Assembly (NCBI RefSeq): GCF_029909975.1
Contig: NZ_CP094516.1
Location: forward strand, 4,216,001 to 4,280,000
DNA: 64,000 nt
Direction of reading: 5' to 3'
Source of the DNA: Bradyrhizobium sp. ISRA430
Lineage (GTDB): Bacteria > Pseudomonadota > Alphaproteobacteria > Rhizobiales > Xanthobacteraceae
Positions 51,139-60,460 of the stretch are shown here, piece by piece. Position numbers and translations under genes: made by a program. How positions within the stretch are numbered: the first letter of the stretch is position 1; every line of letters begins with the position of its first letter. The notes under the pieces are model-generated. The model did not search any database, was not told the origin of the DNA, and worked only from the letters and a program-made list of their open reading frames with translations.

Positions 51139-51261
51139 GCCATGACACTTGCCAGAGGCACTTTATTGTGGCTGCTGGGTATTCCTCTTACGGTGATCCT
51201 GCTGCTTGCATGTTCTGGCGTTAGCCAGCAAATGATCGGAGACGATGCCGATGCCGGGTAG
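51139..51261 (+). CDS. Small membrane protein, 40 aa
   Basis: MTLARGTLLWLLGIPLTVIL, then LLACSGVSQQMIGDDADAG, after a GGAGGAACGG ribosome site. The first 25 residues match a short membrane protein family widespread in Bradyrhizobium, usually ending soon after LLAL. Here the tail is different. Function unknown. Confidence 0.65.
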   Translation, partial: AMTLARGTLLWLLGIPLTVILLLACSGVSQQMIGDDADAG

Positions 51262-51463
51262 GATTTGGTAGCGAGTCGGTATAAACACCGGGAAGCTAGA
51301 GCGGATTTCCGTGAGGGGGTGCTGGTATCAATGACTGGGTTCGTTGCCCGCGACCGGCAAACCCGAGAAGAATAAACAAGCAAGACGAGAATCGCAGCCA
51401 TCAGCAATGGTGTGCGCGGCGGGCGCTACGTCACACCAAACTTCCGTCTCGTCGCTCTCGCGA

Positions 51464-52312
51464 TCAGATGAAAGGTTTCCCACCTGTTACAGCAAGCGTT
51501 GCACCCGACGTATAGCTCGACAGTGGATCGGCCAGCATAGGCGGTTGCGAGCTCAGCCGGCTGCCCGGCTCGTTTCATCGGCACCTGCTTGCCGAAGTTC
51601 TTTACCGTGTCCAATGGCATGGTTGACGGGATCAGCGGCGTCCAGATCGGGCCCGGTGCGACGGCGTTGACGCGTATGCCCTTTTCGGCAAGCATCTGGG
51701 CAAGACCGCCCGTGAAGTTCTGGATCGCACCCTTGGTAGTCGCATAGGCCAGTAGGATGGGGTTTGGCGTGTCGGCATTCACGGAAGCGGTGTTGATGAT
51801 GGCGGATCCCGACTTCATATGCGCGACGGCCGCCTTGGCGAGATAGAACATCGCATGGATGTTGACCTCGAACGTGCTCTACCATTCGTCATCACTGATA
51901 TCCGCGATATCCTTGAACGTGGCCTGATGGGCCGCATTGTTGACGAGGATATCGATCCCGCCGAGCTCATCGATGGCACGTTGAATGATGGCGCGGCAGT
52001 AATCTGGCTTTCGCAGGTCTCCGGGAAACAGGACAGCTTTGCGGCCTTCCTGCTCGACGAGAGCCTTCACCTCCTCGGCATCTTGATGTTCGTCGAGACA
52101 AGAAATGAGCACGTCGGCCCCTCGCGGGCATATGCAATTGCCACCGCTCGTCCGATGCCGCTGTCTCCTCCGGTAATGACGGCCTTTTTGCCTGCAAGAC
52201 GGCCCGATCCCTTGTAGCTTTCCTCGCCATGGTCTGGACATGGCTTCATCGCCGACGTCGAGCCGGGCATCCGTTGCTGTTGGCTGGGATAAGGCGGGCG
52301 CGGATAATCGTA
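51464..52312 (-). pseudogene. Short-chain dehydrogenase (glucose dehydrogenase type), three frameshifts
   Basis: In-frame with the gene above, [20 protein letters not shown] begins the usual N-terminal extension of this SDR group, then [21 protein letters not shown] shift near 52115 leads to [20 protein letters not shown] and GGIDILVNNAAHQATFKDIA, another near 51885 to MFYLAKAAVAHMKSGSAIIN and LLAYATTKGAIQNFTGGLAQ (the catalytic Tyr and Lys), and a last one near 51515 to MLADPLSSYTSGATLAVTGG. All parts of an NAD(P)-dependent SDR are present but cannot be made as one chain. Confidence 0.8.
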
Positions 52313-52717
52313 CGATCGTCGGTTAAACGGCAGCCGCGGCGGAAACTCGTTGGCCACCGCGAGCACGGCATTCTCGTTGGTTTCCAGAGCAATCTTCTGC
52401 GCGAGCATCACGTCGCCGGATACCAGGCGCGCTGAAGGCGCAAAGCACCAACCCACCCTCGGCGTTCCCGCCTTGTCGAGCTCGTGGACGTTCGGAGCCG
52501 TCCCATCGTTGATGCGGTACCGCTTGGCAGTATCGCAACCGACCACATCGAAGTACCGATGTTCATCGAACTGCGCGAGTTGGGCCGGTGACAGCCACGC
52601 GCGCAGCAGGTGGCGGCCGCGGGCCTCTGGCGAGTTTTCTAAGATGATGCTGGCATAGAGCTCGCGGAGCGTTTGCAGCCGCGAACCCGCCCGACGTCGA
52701 GCTCCGAACAGAAGCAT
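52313..52717 (-). CDS. Hypothetical protein fused to SDR remnant
   Basis: [40 protein letters not shown] and [20 protein letters not shown] read as an intact soluble protein of a conserved rhizobial type. Its stop is lost: after [10 protein letters not shown] the frame runs straight into the N-terminus of the dehydrogenase, then ends in its frameshift. Function unknown. Confidence 0.55.
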
Positions 52718-52730
52718 GGCAAGCGCTCAC

Positions 52731-52951
52731 CTAGCCGCCGACGAGGCGCGGGTAGAATAGCGTCTCTTGGGCTGTCGGGTCGAATGCCCGCACTACGGCA
52801 ACTTCGCCAGGCCCGTCCGCGTCGCCGCAGTGAATCTCTTGCCGGTCAAGTTCTTGAAGCGCTGCTCCGCCTTGGCCAATGCTTTCAGATCTGCCGCGTC
52901 AAATTCGCGCCGCGTGTCCCCGCTATGGTCCAAAACGACCTGCGTAGGCAT
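52731..52951 (-). pseudogene. Small protein with frameshift
   Basis: MPTQVVLDHSGDTRREFDAA, DLKALAKAEQRFKNLTGKRF and TAATRTG are followed in the next frame by GEVAVVRAFDPTAQETLFYP and RLVGG. Without the indel it would be a 72-residue protein of a known rhizobial type. Confidence 0.55.
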
Positions 52952-53052
52952 AGACGCTCCTCCTATACTCCGCAATGATTGAAGCAAACAGGCGGCGAGG
53001 CGCGACGTACCTCCACTCTCCGATATTCTTGCTATGTCTGCCTACGTTAGGC

Positions 53053-54123
53053 TCAGCGTTCGCCCTTACCGTTGCGGTTGGTGAAGCGGGCGTTGCCGAG
53101 GCCCGTGCCGATTGTCAGCACGCCCCAACGTTTCACGTCCTTCATGAACGGGACCTCGGACAGGCCCTGCACCACGCCGTCGTTATGCATGACGATAGTC
53201 GTGTCGTGTTCCCCGATCTGAGGAATGGCTTCGACCAGAGTTGCCGGCAGATTAAATTTAATGCTCTCCCAGTTGCCGGGCAGGTTCTGCGCACCCTTCG
53301 CGATCGAGCCGTCGCTCTCGATGACGCCAGGACACGCGATGCCGATGAACGGCGCGAGCTTGAATCCTTCGTTCTCCGCCTTCGTGGTCAGGTCCTTGAG
53401 CATTTTGACGAGACGCTTAACCGCTTCCTCTCGGCTCGATTCGTCGTCGGCATGACGCCACAGCTCGGATTTCCACACGCACGCCTTGGAGAGATCTGGC
53501 GCCTTCTTGCGACGCGTTTCCACGACGCCACAGCGGATATTCGTGCCGCCGATGTCGACGGCAAGGATGGAATCATGAGCTTCGAAGATCCAGGAAGGAG
53601 CGAGATGCAGCGCGCCAATCAGCCCTGCGTCGTCCGGATGCTGATGGATCGGCAGCATCTCGATCTTGAAATTCTCGGCCTTCAGGATGATTTCGGCGCG
53701 CGCGATGGCGAGTTCGCCGAGCCGGCTATTGCTAAGGCCGCCGCCCACCACGATGCGCTCGGTCTTCTCCCAGGCCTTGGTCTTGAGGAAGCGGCGCGTC
53801 ACGTGGGCGAGCTCCTGTGCGAAGTCCTCGATAGCGCTCTGCACAACTGCCCAAGCGTCGGTATCTTCGCCGATCAGGATGGCGTCGAGTTCCTTCTTGC
53901 TGATTTCTTCGGAAAGCTCCTTGCCGAATGGGTCTTCGCCGGATCTACGCAACGGCTTCCGCCACTTTTCGAGAGTGTCCCGGAAGGCGCCCTTGCTGGC
54001 ACGGTCCCCAAGAAATCCTTCCTCATCCTTCAGTTCAATGTTGAAGCTGTCGACATCCACTGACGGGAGGCGGGAAGCGCCGTGAGCAGCGATGCCGGTG
54101 GTCGTGATCGTCTCGTCAGCCAT
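53053..54123 (-). CDS. ROK-type sugar kinase with permuted lobes
   Basis: 356 residues, intact. The ASKHA phosphate motif LAVDIGGTNIRCG, which opens normal ROK kinases, sits at about residue 187. After it come FIGIACPGVIESDG, MHNDGVVQGLSE and VLTIGTGLGNARF near the C-terminus. The motif normally found near the C-terminus, IVVGGGLSNSRLGELA plus AGLIGALHLA, lies before it at residues 133-182. So the C-lobe precedes the N-lobe. Likely phosphorylates a sugar with ATP; substrate unknown. Confidence 0.8.
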   Translation of the reverse strand: MADETITTTGIAAHGASRLPSVDVDSFNIELKDEEGFLGDRASKGAFRDTLEKWRKPLRRSGEDPFGKELSEEISKKELDAILIGEDTDAWAVVQSAIEDFAQELAHVTRRFLKTKAWEKTERIVVGGGLSNSRLGELAIARAEIILKAENFKIEMLPIHQHPDDAGLIGALHLAPSWIFEAHDSILAVDIGGTNIRCGVVETRRKKAPDLSKACVWKSELWRHADDESSREEAVKRLVKMLKDLTTKAENEGFKLAPFIGIACPGVIESDGSIAKGAQNLPGNWESIKFNLPATLVEAIPQIGEHDTTIVMHNDGVVQGLSEVPFMKDVKRWGVLTIGTGLGNARFTNRNGKGER

Positions 54124-54494
54124 CTTGAACCTTGAACAAGCTGCAGGCAGCGGGCGGCTTGCGTCAACACGCGTTCGCGACGCCGGTTCCTCAGTCCGGC
54201 TTTGCCGAGGTGCCGAGGTGCATGGCCGTGGGTGATGGTAGTGCAGCAGGCGGCGAGCTCCTCGCGCCCCGCGTCTCGCCCCTTTACCGCGGTCTCAAAT
54301 AGCGCTTCCTGGAGCCGCGCAGCATATCGCCCCCGACGTCCATCGCCGCCCATCCCAACAGATTAGCGAAGCGTTCCGATCCATCCATGTCGGTCCTCCG
54401 AGTGCACTGTTGGGACAGGCGTCCGGTCGGCGGCGGTTCCATTGCCATCATTGCGACGGGAGACGTTGAATGGGACTCTAAGGATATAGAATCG

Positions 54495-54605
54495 ATGGAA
54501 GACCCGCTGATCCATGATCTTCAGGACGTCTACTACGCGGAGCAGCAGATCATCAAATCGCTGCCCGATATGATTGAAAAGGCAACCAACCCGCGACCTA
54601 GCTAG
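54495..54605 (+). pseudogene. DUF892 (YciE/YciF-like) N-terminal fragment
   Basis: MEDPLIHDLQDVYYAEQQII, KSLPDMIEKATNPR is the first helix pair of the ferritin-like DUF892 proteins linked to stress. It stops after 36 codons where relatives continue for another 120. Confidence 0.7.
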
Positions 54606-54780
54606 CGCGCGTACTCCTAAATCTTCGTTCAATATCCGCTTCGATCCGATACCGACCGGCTCTGTGCAACCGCAGCGAAGGTCGCGATGGGCCAAGAACA
54701 GACCTACTTTCTCCGTTGAACCCATCGGCGACCAATGGAATGTCGGGCTGACTTGATCCGGATTATCACGTTCTCGGCAG

Positions 54781-54982
54781 TGCACTTCATCTGACAGGAG
54801 CGATCTATCGGCTAGCTCCGGCCGTTCGGCGCCTCTCGAGTCCGGTCGGCGAGTGGAATGAATTTGAGATCACCGCGCACAGGCAAATGCCTCCTTGCGC
54901 GCCGCGCGGTCATATCGGACCGCAAAATCATCATGAGGGCTCAGCGGTCCAGTTCCGCGACTTGCGCATCGCGCTCCTGTAA
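54781..54982 (+). pseudogene. 3-keto-disaccharide hydrolase (DUF1080) fragment
   Basis: LTGAIYRLAPAVRRLSSPVG, EWNEFEITAHR and, in another frame, GHIGPQNHHEGSAVQFRDLR then IALL-stop match the central strand and the C-terminus of DUF1080 jelly-roll domains (GxIYxLAPA, GEWNxxEI, GxIGLQNHGxxxxFRNxRI). The sequence between the two pieces is short, so an internal deletion is likely. The interval from here to 55149 holds nothing else recognisable. Confidence 0.55.
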
Positions 54983-55149
54983 AAGCCATCGCCAGTACGC
55001 CGCTTAGCGAACTAATTTGAAGGAGCACGCGTTGGATCTGGATACGCAGACAGATAGGCGTTCCCGTCGCTCGGACAGACGACCGCCGAGCCTGGCGTTT
55101 TCCGCCGGCGTGGTCTTGCTTGAGACGGTCTCAGATATCACGAGTCGCC

Positions 55150-56088
55150 ATGGCGGCCGCAAGTAATCGCCTTGTTACGGTGTTCGGTGGAACGGGGTTT
55201 CTCGGCCGCCGCATTGTTCGATGCCTTCTCCAGGCGCCTGAGTTTTCTGTTCGGATTGCATCAAGAAATCCTGAACGAGGCGGGCAGCTTTTTGGCTATG
55301 ACGACCCGCGCCTCCAATCTGTGCAGGTGGATCTACACGACGAGGGTTCGATAGCCGGTGCGATTGATGACGTATACGGCGCCATCAATGCGGTCAGTCT
55401 CTATGTTGAACATGGGCCGGAGACGTTTCACTCCGTGCATGTGGAATCCGCCCGGCGATTGGCCGCCCAAGCACATCGAGCTGGCGTCAAGCGGCTCATC
55501 CACGTTTCCGGAATCGGCTCCGACGCCACTTCGCCGTCCCTCTATATTCGCAAGCGCGGCGAAGGCGAACTGGGGGTCCGCGCAGCATTTTCTGAGGCCA
55601 CGCTGGTTCGGCCGGCGGTGATGTTCGGCGCGAATGACGCGTTTCTCACCACCATCCTCAAACTGCTCCGCCGATATCCGATATATCCAATGTTCGGTCG
55701 CGGATCGACGAGATTGCAGCCGGCCTATGTTGACGATGTGGCCGAAGCGGTGACACGAGCGCTTCTGAGAACCGAAACGGGCGTCACGTACGAATGCGCT
55801 GGTCCTCGCATCTACACATACGAAGAGCTACTCAGATCAGTCGCGCACGCGGCCGGCCGCAGGCCAATACTCATTCCAGTGCCATTTGCTGCTTGGCATG
55901 TAGCAGGATGGGTTTCGGAGCTATTTGCAAGGCCACCCATCACACGGAATCAGGTGGAGTTGATGCAGATCGACAGCGTAGCGTCGATCGGAATGCCAGG
56001 ATTTTCCGAGCTCGGAATCCCGCCGCAATCAGTCGAACAAATTATATCGACCATGTTGCGGGACAGCGTCGAGCGAAACGGCTCTTGA
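55150..56088 (+). CDS. NAD(P)-binding epimerase/NDUFA9-like protein, 312 aa
   Basis: MAAASNRLVTVFGGTGFLGR gives the Rossmann G-x-G-x-x-G motif, then DLHDEGSIAGAIDDVYGAIN, GVKRLIHVSGIGSDATSPSL and LVRPAVMFGANDAFLTTILK. The atypical-SDR layout is like complex I 39-kDa subunit relatives (NmrA/epimerase), with SxxxY-x-x-x-K-like SLYIRKRGEGE. Intact. Role not known; may bind NAD(P) for nucleotide-sugar or quinone-linked chemistry. Confidence 0.85.
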   Translation: MAAASNRLVTVFGGTGFLGRRIVRCLLQAPEFSVRIASRNPERGGQLFGYDDPRLQSVQVDLHDEGSIAGAIDDVYGAINAVSLYVEHGPETFHSVHVESARRLAAQAHRAGVKRLIHVSGIGSDATSPSLYIRKRGEGELGVRAAFSEATLVRPAVMFGANDAFLTTILKLLRRYPIYPMFGRGSTRLQPAYVDDVAEAVTRALLRTETGVTYECAGPRIYTYEELLRSVAHAAGRRPILIPVPFAAWHVAGWVSELFARPPITRNQVELMQIDSVASIGMPGFSELGIPPQSVEQIISTMLRDSVERNGS

Positions 56089-56460
56089 ATGGAGGCGGTC
56101 AGGTGAATCCTGCTCCTGCAATTCCTCTTCGCTTGGTGCGAGGTAGCCAGGAGTATGGATGGGAGATTCGCTGATGGCTTCTTCACAAGCGGGACAACCC
56201 CAACCGTGACTTAAGGCGCAAGAAAGATGAATCACCGCGAGGACAACCGCCCCAAGAAGTCCCGTCACGCAGGCGATCTATCGGTTCCCCGGCGCGGACC
56301 TCGCGACCTATCTGGTAGTCCGCCGAGCCATTGAAGCCCAATTCCCCGACAATATTTTTTTGAGTCACGGCGAACTTCCGGTCACGCACCGATATGTTCG
56401 ACTATGTTAACCTGTGCTTCAAGGATCGGCTGTCCGCCCAAGACAGCGGTTTTCCCCTGC
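56089..56460. other. Gap with no supported gene
   Basis: A 35-codon frame at 56227 (MNHREDNRPKKSRHAGDLSV) resembles the start of a small rhizobial membrane protein but lacks the membrane part. Otherwise nothing. Confidence 0.3.
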
Positions 56461-56628
56461 ATGGCGCACGCGGCACGGCAGGCTATAGATTGCGTCGCGA
56501 AGACGATAATCCATTTGTTGCCGAACACCGGGGTCGATAGAGGTCGCGACGATGAAGCGCGCGTGGTTGCTGAGATTTGCCAACGCTTGATCGGAAATAT
56601 GGGCTATCCGGATTACGGTGTGGGGTGA
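56461..56628 (+). CDS. Uncertain small hypothetical protein
   Basis: MAHAARQAIDCVAKTIIHLL ends with VVAEICQRLIGNMGYPDYGV. Plausible helical protein of 55 residues without a ribosome site or relatives that I recognise. Confidence 0.3.
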   Translation: MAHAARQAIDCVAKTIIHLLPNTGVDRGRDDEARVVAEICQRLIGNMGYPDYGVG

Positions 56629-56790
56629 TGAGAGAAATTCGCATTATCTGTAGCTGGAGGACTATGGAGCCGTCTGGGCCAACCACGCTAGAATGCTTGG
56701 GTTTCTCGCGGCCTTGGTTCGGAGGCCGGGAAAATACTATCAAACATTCTATTTTGATATCATCGCAGTTAATCTCTGGAGCACGCCATC

Positions 56791-57045
56791 ATGGCCGCTG
56801 TGACCATCCGCAACCTCTCTGAGGAGGCGCATCGCGCCCTGAAAGTCCGTGCGGCCCAGCACAATCGCAGCGCCGAAGCGGAAATGCGCGCCATTCTGGA
56901 GGCCGCCGTGCGCCCTGAGGGCCGGCTGCGGCTCGGCATCGCCATTTCGGAGATGAGCCGGAAGATTGACCTCACCAATGCCGATGTCGAGGCACTTGAA
57001 CATGGTCGCGGCGCGCGTCCCGCCAGGCAAATGCGCTTCGAATGA
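56791..57045 (+). CDS. FitA-type ribbon-helix-helix antitoxin
   Basis: 84 residues. VTIRNLSEEAHRALKVRAAQ, HNRSAEAEMRAILEAAVRPE is the Arc/FitA-type ribbon-helix-helix DNA-binding domain with the usual helical C-terminus that wraps the toxin. Such proteins repress their own operon with a PIN-domain toxin. The toxin gene begins directly after (ATGA overlap) but is only a stub, so this is an orphan antitoxin. Confidence 0.85.
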   Translation: MAAVTIRNLSEEAHRALKVRAAQHNRSAEAEMRAILEAAVRPEGRLRLGIAISEMSRKIDLTNADVEALEHGRGARPARQMRFE

Positions 57046-57095
57046 TTCTGCTCGATGCCAATGTGGTCTTCGAGGAGCCGCCGCGCACGGATTGA
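57042..57095 (+). pseudogene. VapC/FitB PIN-domain toxin stub
   Basis: MILLDANVVFEEPPRTD and stop. MILLDxNV is the first strand of PIN-domain ribonucleases, with the first catalytic Asp. Everything after it is gone. Confidence 0.65.
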
Positions 57096-57299
57096 GCGAG
57101 ACTGTTCGGAAACCGTCGGTTGATCGCGAGAATTGTGACGATGCTTGGCATGGGAAGGCTCCGTGTGTCAGGTACCTGCCCTGCAGCGGCTCGTTCTTAA
57201 TGCCGTTCGTGAAGCTGCCGACTTAGGTCGGCGGCGTGATCGGCGTTGTAGGCTCGCTACAGCAGTTCACTTCGCTTCCGCCTCGGAGGCTCCTTTTTG

Positions 57300-57690
57300 G
57301 CGGGGTCCCGTATGCTCGCGCGAACTGCGCGAGTCGATCTTCAAGGGAATCCGTCTGCTTGACTCGCCCTGCGTCTCAATCCCATCGCGCATTCCTTCTT
57401 CAGATGGGAGGACTCTACGCCGCCGATCAAGGGCTCGTGCATCGAGCCAGTCGATGGCGATCTCGTAATTCGGATCGGCGAAGCCGGGTCCGGCCTTCCG
57501 AGTCAGCGGCGCTTTGCGCGAATGACTGTAGGCATCCCAGGCGGCGCCGATGATCGCATCGAGTTCGTCCGTTAAATTAGCGGCGCGAAGGCAGGATCGA
57601 TGAACTTGCGCCGGTAGCGGCTTTCGAATTCCACGCGCGGCAGCTTGACCGGCACACGATGTCCGGTTCCGGCATGCTGTCCCAAAGTGT
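57300..57690 (-). pseudogene. Flavodoxin-fold NADPH-dependent reductase, N-terminal fragment
   Basis: VKLPRVEFESRYRRKFIDPA, a shift, then ANLTDELDAIIGAAWDAYSH, SRKAPLTRKAGPGFADPNYE and IAIDWLDARA recall the N-terminal extension of a group of flavodoxin-like reductases. The flavin-binding part is reduced to short traces such as SRSSREHTGP. Confidence 0.4.
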
Positions 57691-57802
57691 TCTACGAATC
57701 AACTTTGCGCGCCCATATGGCGGTTCCTCGCCAGCCGAGCGGCACTGCTTGCGGTCGTCTCGCCTCTGCAAAGGGTTCGTATGCTGCAACGCGAAGGGAT
57801 CG

Positions 57803-58414
57803 CTATTCGCGCCAAAACTTCTCGAGCTCCTCGGCGGTTACCAGATCCACCTGGCCATGGAAGCGGGTGCGATACATCGTCATGAGCGCATCGTGGCCAA
57901 CATCGGAGGAACTGCACAAGGCGTCCTCCACGATCACAACCCTGAAGCCGTGATCGACGGCGCTGAGGACCGTCGACAAGACACAGACGTCCGTCTCGGC
58001 GCCGGTGATCACGACCGTGCCGATCCCCTTTCCGACAAGTAGATCTGCCAAAGCGGGGTTGCTGAACGCCGAATAGGCAGGCTTGTCGATCACGAGCGCG
58101 GGAGGGGCGAACCGGGCCAGAGCCGGCACGAGTTCGAGGCCGAACGGCGCAATCCGGTCGCGCGTCGCTTCCCTCCAGCGCCGGAAGTAGATTTGCCATT
58201 GTCCAACGCGATCCTCCGGCGCCTCGGGCGTGATGAAGCGCGAGAAAACGGTTCGTACCTTGTAGCGCGAAGCTATATCCGTGATCGCAGGTAAAACCCG
58301 CTCCATCCACGGCGTTTCCCAGAGGCCGCCGGGAGCGAAAATGTTCTGCATGTCAACGCAGAGGTGAACGGCATCCCGGATGTCGGGTATTTCCGACTCG
58401 CTGTCCCTCATCAT
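57803..58414 (-). CDS. Isochorismatase-like cysteine hydrolase, 203 aa
   Basis: The catalytic triad is complete: Asp in VHLCVDMQNIFAPGG, Lys in VIDKPAYSAFSNPAL, and Cys in ITGAETDVCVLSTVLSAVDH. Length and order fit the family, which hydrolyses amides, ureido compounds or isochorismate. Intact. Substrate unknown. It lies divergent from the SCO-like gene. Confidence 0.9.
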   Translation of the reverse strand: MMRDSESEIPDIRDAVHLCVDMQNIFAPGGLWETPWMERVLPAITDIASRYKVRTVFSRFITPEAPEDRVGQWQIYFRRWREATRDRIAPFGLELVPALARFAPPALVIDKPAYSAFSNPALADLLVGKGIGTVVITGAETDVCVLSTVLSAVDHGFRVVIVEDALCSSSDVGHDALMTMYRTRFHGQVDLVTAEELEKFWRE

Positions 58415-58638
58415 CCTCCGCCATTCATGTCCGCACCCCGGATTCCAATGAAATCGTGAGGATCAGGTTCCGTTCCGAAGCGACGTTGGAACAAAGGCAG
58501 CGCACCGACATTGCCGGATGCGAAATAGCCCGATCGTGGCCGCCGCCATGCACGTGGGGATCACGGGACCAGAGGCACGTTTTGCCAGCCCAAAGTACGA
58601 TCGATGTATCAAAGGTCTCCGCGCCGATCGCGGTATGG

Positions 58639-59460
58639 ATGATCGTCTTGGCGTGCCTTGGAGCGATGCCCTGCACTGCCCAGGCCGCCGTTACGGCTAG
58701 CCAGCTTGACCAAGCGACGCTCGCGCCACGACTGAATGCACTGTTGCCACTGCAAGTCCGCATGCGTGATCTGAGCAGCAACACCGCGCCGCTGCGAGAC
58801 TGGCTAGGCGTCCCTACCGTCTGGATCCTCGCCGACTACACCTGCAACGCGCTTTGCGGACCGGCGATATCGATCGTGTCGAACGCGCTGGCCGACACCG
58901 GCCTGAGCGCCGGCAGGGACTTTCGGCTCATCGTTGTCGGCTTCGATCCCAAGGATACAGCCGCTCAGGCGCAGGCCATGAAGAATGCGCAGCTGAGTAC
59001 AAGGAGTGGTCTATCCGAACACAGCGCCTTCCTGCGGACGGCGGCTGCGGACGTTGGCTCGTTGACCGATGCATTTGGCGTGCGGACCATCTACGATCGC
59101 GAGCACGATCAATTTGCCCATCCCGCAGCCGCCTTCGTGGTGACACCTGATGGGCGGATTTCGCGCGCGCTCTCGGCGCTGGCGGTGGATGCGCCGAGCC
59201 TGCGTCTTGCCCTGGTCGAAGCAGGCCAGGGGCATGTCGGGCGCTGGACCGATCAGGTCCACCTGCTCTGCTACAGCTTCGATCCCGCCAGCGGCACGTA
59301 TACGCTGGCAGCGCGGCGCCTTCTGCTAGCGGCCGCCTCCATCAGCGTCATTGTCCTTGCCCTGCTGATCGGGCTTCTCTTTCGACGCGAGTTTGCGGCC
59401 AGATACCGGCGATCGGCGCCCTCTCCTCCGCCACCCGCGCAAGGACCGCCTGGAACGTGA
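58639..59460 (+). CDS. SCO1/SenC-like copper chaperone, membrane-anchored
   Basis: WILADYTCNALCGPAISIVS holds the C-x-x-x-C copper site of the thioredoxin-like SCO fold, and FRLIVVGFDPKDTAAQAQAM follows as in the family. The expected C-terminal His lies in QFAHPAAAFVVTPDGRISR. The N-terminus MIVLACLGAMPCTAQA looks like a signal peptide, and a C-terminal helix (SISVIVLALLIGLLF) is present. The start is uncertain; a longer frame opens at 58456. It probably loads copper on a cytochrome oxidase fed by Complex III. Its 3' end overlaps actF by 113 bases. Confidence 0.85.
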   Translation: MIVLACLGAMPCTAQAAVTASQLDQATLAPRLNALLPLQVRMRDLSSNTAPLRDWLGVPTVWILADYTCNALCGPAISIVSNALADTGLSAGRDFRLIVVGFDPKDTAAQAQAMKNAQLSTRSGLSEHSAFLRTAAADVGSLTDAFGVRTIYDREHDQFAHPAAAFVVTPDGRISRALSALAVDAPSLRLALVEAGQGHVGRWTDQVHLLCYSFDPASGTYTLAARRLLLAAASISVIVLALLIGLLFRREFAARYRRSAPSPPPPAQGPPGT

Positions 59461-60460
59461 TCCACAACACCAAGCCCTGAAAGAGCGCCGCGGCGAGCAG
59501 CATTACAGCTGTCATTGCGAACGACCGCCCGTGAATGGCCGGAAGAATGAGGATCGAGGACTCGACGCACCGCATCGCCAGCGTCAGCCCGCACAGGGCC
59601 AACAACCAATGCGGGTCCGATCGCACGCTGGAGCTCAGCATCGCACAAAATGGAAACACGAATTGCCCGAACGAGAGCGCAGCCAGGATGAACTGCCAGC
59701 CGTTTTCCGATCGCACCAAATACCAGGTGACCTCCTTGGGAATATTTCCCGACCAGATGACGATGTACTGCATGGCGTGGAGGTAGCACCACAGCAGCAC
59801 CACCGAGAGCAGCAGGCCACTATAGCCGCGGCTCGGACCGATCCTTCGCGTCGACAACAGCCCGCCACCGATCACGAAGGCCGCTCCGTTGGTCAGCACG
59901 AAACTGAGATAGATCAGGCCATAGATCGATGAATGAAATTCGGGCTCCAGCGATTCCATCCAGTCGATCCCGGCGAACGACACGGTCAAGATCCACGCGA
60001 TCGACCCCACCGATGCCGCGCGCACCATGGCCTCATCGTCGCGCCAGGCACGCCGGAGCCATTCGGCGAGCCCGATCCAGACCGAGAAGTAGATCACCGT
60101 CCGCAGCACGAAGAACCACGGCACAAACCAGCGCGCCTTGAACGGCGGCAATGACGCCGGATCGGCGATGGCGGGATAGATCTCCTTCATGAAGAGAAGG
60201 ACGGGAATGAATGTCAGCGCGACGACAGGCAGGATGCCGGTGGCCGCGACGAAGATCGGATGCAGCGCCTCGGTCCAGCGGCGCCGCACCAGATAGCTTG
60301 TCATGAAGAGGACAAGCGCTCCGATCGGGATGGCTCCCCAGGCGATCCAGGCGACGAGATAGGCCGCAGCGGTCGACCGTGCGTCGACGACAAATCCAGC
60401 GATCAGGATCAGGCCCGATATTGCCGCCACCCCGCTCCCTGCGCCGGCACGAACTCTCAT
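59348..60460 (-). CDS. actF: Alternative Complex III subunit ActF
   Basis: 370 residues with about ten membrane helices (GLILIAGFVVDARSTAAAYL, then VGSIAWILTVSFAGIDWMES and LLSVVLLWCYLHAMQYIVIW). The GIDWMESLEPxFHSSIYG segment and the position after ActE identify the ActF integral membrane subunit. The start overlaps the ActE stop (ATGA). It is the last gene of the operon and converges with the SCO gene. Confidence 0.85.
   Translation of the reverse strand: MRVRAGAGSGVAAISGLILIAGFVVDARSTAAAYLVAWIAWGAIPIGALVLFMTSYLVRRRWTEALHPIFVAATGILPVVALTFIPVLLFMKEIYPAIADPASLPPFKARWFVPWFFVLRTVIYFSVWIGLAEWLRRAWRDDEAMVRAASVGSIAWILTVSFAGIDWMESLEPEFHSSIYGLIYLSFVLTNGAAFVIGGGLLSTRRIGPSRGYSGLLLSVVLLWCYLHAMQYIVIWSGNIPKEVTWYLVRSENGWQFILAALSFGQFVFPFCAMLSSSVRSDPHWLLALCGLTLAMRCVESSILILPAIHGRSFAMTAVMLLAAALFQGLVLWITFQAVLARVAEERAPIAGIWPQTRVEREARSAGQGQ

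Noticed and set aside
52975..54063. 362-codon plus-strand open frame
   Set aside because: Antisense to the ROK-like kinase, which has clear family motifs on the other strand.
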